The translations under genes and the position numbers were made by a program. A stretch of 14,591 bases of DNA from Chlamydiota bacterium (GTDB lineage: Bacteria; Chlamydiota; Chlamydiia; Chlamydiales; Criblamydiaceae), in NCBI GenBank assembly GCA_021772365.1, contig JAJFMC010000284.1:1-14591 (forward strand), in the 5' to 3' direction. Positions 13,791 to 14,591 of this stretch are shown one piece after another. The notes under the pieces are model-generated. The model did no database searches, was not told the DNA's origin, and saw nothing but the letters and a program-made list of their open reading frames with translations. Position 1 is the stretch's first letter. Each line of letters starts with the position of its first letter.

Positions 13791-14591
13791 CTATTTCGTT
13801 GGTGCAAATGTGGCATTAACAACACTTTTAGGGAGCTGAAAAACAACATCTTCCTGGGTAAAGACGACATCTTCTACCTCTTCAACCCCTAACTCCATGA
13901 GACGAGTGATGCATTTCTGGACAATATCTTCCGGAGTCGATGCGCCTGCGGTAAGCCCTATTGTAGATACTCCATTTAGCCATTCGGGGTTTATTTCTTT
14001 TTCATTATTTATCAAATAAGAGCTCACCCCTCTATTTTCAGCAACTTCAGTCAGTCTGTTGGAGTTTGAACTCAATGGGTCTCCAACAACAAGGACAAGG
14101 TCTGTTACATCAGTAATTTCTCGAAGAGCCATTTGTCTGTTTGTCGTTGCGTAGCAGATAGAAGAACTGGGTAAAGTCTGTATGTGAGGATATTTTTCTG
14201 ACAAAGCCTTGGTGATATCTTTTACATCGTCAAGACTCAATGTCGTTTGTGTGATATAAAACAATTTTTGATCTAGTGAAAATGATAATTTTTCGACATC
14301 TTCAACAGATTCAACAATTGTTGTCACTTCTGGCGCTTCTCCAGCAGTACCGATTACTTCTACATGGTGTTTATGCCCGATAAGAACAATTTGGCAACCT
14401 TGCGCAGCAAATCTTTTGACGGCAGAGTGTACTCGCGTGACAAGACCGCAAGTTGCATCAATTTCTATAAGATTACGTCGTTTTGCATGTTCTCTGACCT
14501 GAGGAGATACGCCGTGTGCAGAGTAAATCAATCGTTTACCTTCAGGCACTTCTTCAAGATCTTCAATAAAAACAGCACCTTTCTGACGTAG
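13791..14591 (-). CDS. ispH: 4-hydroxy-3-methylbut-2-enyl diphosphate reductase (5' end outside the window)
   Basis: The frame stays open to the right edge (LRQKGAVFIEDLEEVPEG...), so the gene begins beyond 14591. About 60 N-terminal residues, including the first cluster-binding cysteine, are missing. A GTG at 14549 is internal, not the start. Visible family motifs are RLIYSAHGVSP, DATCGLVTRVH (second 4Fe-4S cysteine), IGHKHHVEV (substrate histidine and glutamate), TQTTLS, SSICYATTNRQ (third cysteine), SSNSNRL and TAGASTP. IspH catalyses the last step of the MEP isoprenoid pathway, giving IPP and DMAPP. The C-terminal end is longer than a minimal IspH, with an acidic VEEVEDVVFTQEDVVFQLP segment that is normal for the family. 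It probably shares a transcript with the downstream outer-membrane protein gene. Confidence 0.96.
   Translation of the reverse strand, partial: LRQKGAVFIEDLEEVPEGKRLIYSAHGVSPQVREHAKRRNLIEIDATCGLVTRVHSAVKRFAAQGCQIVLIGHKHHVEVIGTAGEAPEVTTIVESVEDVEKLSFSLDQKLFYITQTTLSLDDVKDITKALSEKYPHIQTLPSSSICYATTNRQMALREITDVTDLVLVVGDPLSSNSNRLTEVAENRGVSSYLINNEKEINPEWLNGVSTIGLTAGASTPEDIVQKCITRLMELGVEEVEDVVFTQEDVVFQLPKSVVNATFAPTK

Noticed and set aside
14547..14549. GTG as the start of ispH
   Set aside because: The frame upstream continues with conserved IspH sequence (RQKGAVFIEDLEEVPEG), so the gene is cut by the window edge.

Overview
The window looks like a chromosomal segment of a member of the Chlamydiota, most likely an environmental 'chlamydia-like' organism rather than the genus Chlamydia. 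Three things point that way. The order DUF721 - gyrB - gyrA - tmk - holB matches the arrangement I recall from chlamydial genomes. The GyrA and GyrB core sequences look chlamydial. There are also two cysteine-containing outer-membrane beta-barrel proteins of a type expected in Chlamydia-like bacteria. The genus cannot be fixed from the sequence alone.

Left part (about 1-3120, + strand): the tail of an unidentified gene overlaps, stop on start, a membrane-anchored phospholipase-D-superfamily protein. This is followed by an unusually long MidA/NDUFAF7-type methyltransferase.

Middle (3119-3400): a gap between convergent genes holds what I think is the most interesting item. It is a candidate stand-alone small RNA on the minus strand with a textbook promoter (TTGACA, 17 bp, TATAAT). 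It contains two hairpins whose 16-nt loops share the core CCCTCATTTTT, and the second hairpin ends in a run of T like an intrinsic terminator.

Right part (3400-12767, minus strand, read right to left): DUF721/DciA-like protein, gyrB, gyrA, tmk, then a 281-bp gap with a large 9-bp-periodic palindromic repeat, then holB (clamp-loader delta'), trxB and a cysteine-containing outer-membrane barrel. This joins replication, supercoiling, dTTP supply and clamp loading in one co-directional cluster, with a redox gene and an envelope gene at its end. GyrA has Gln at the residue equivalent to E. coli Ser83, which suggests intrinsic fluoroquinolone insensitivity.

Far right (12852-14591, minus strand): the 3' part of ispH (isoprenoid biosynthesis) followed 12 bp later by an outer-membrane protein whose layout resembles omptins. 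No tRNA, rRNA, insertion sequence, CRISPR array or prophage was seen. Most of the window is conserved housekeeping. The novelty is in the sRNA candidate, the palindromic repeat and the envelope proteins.
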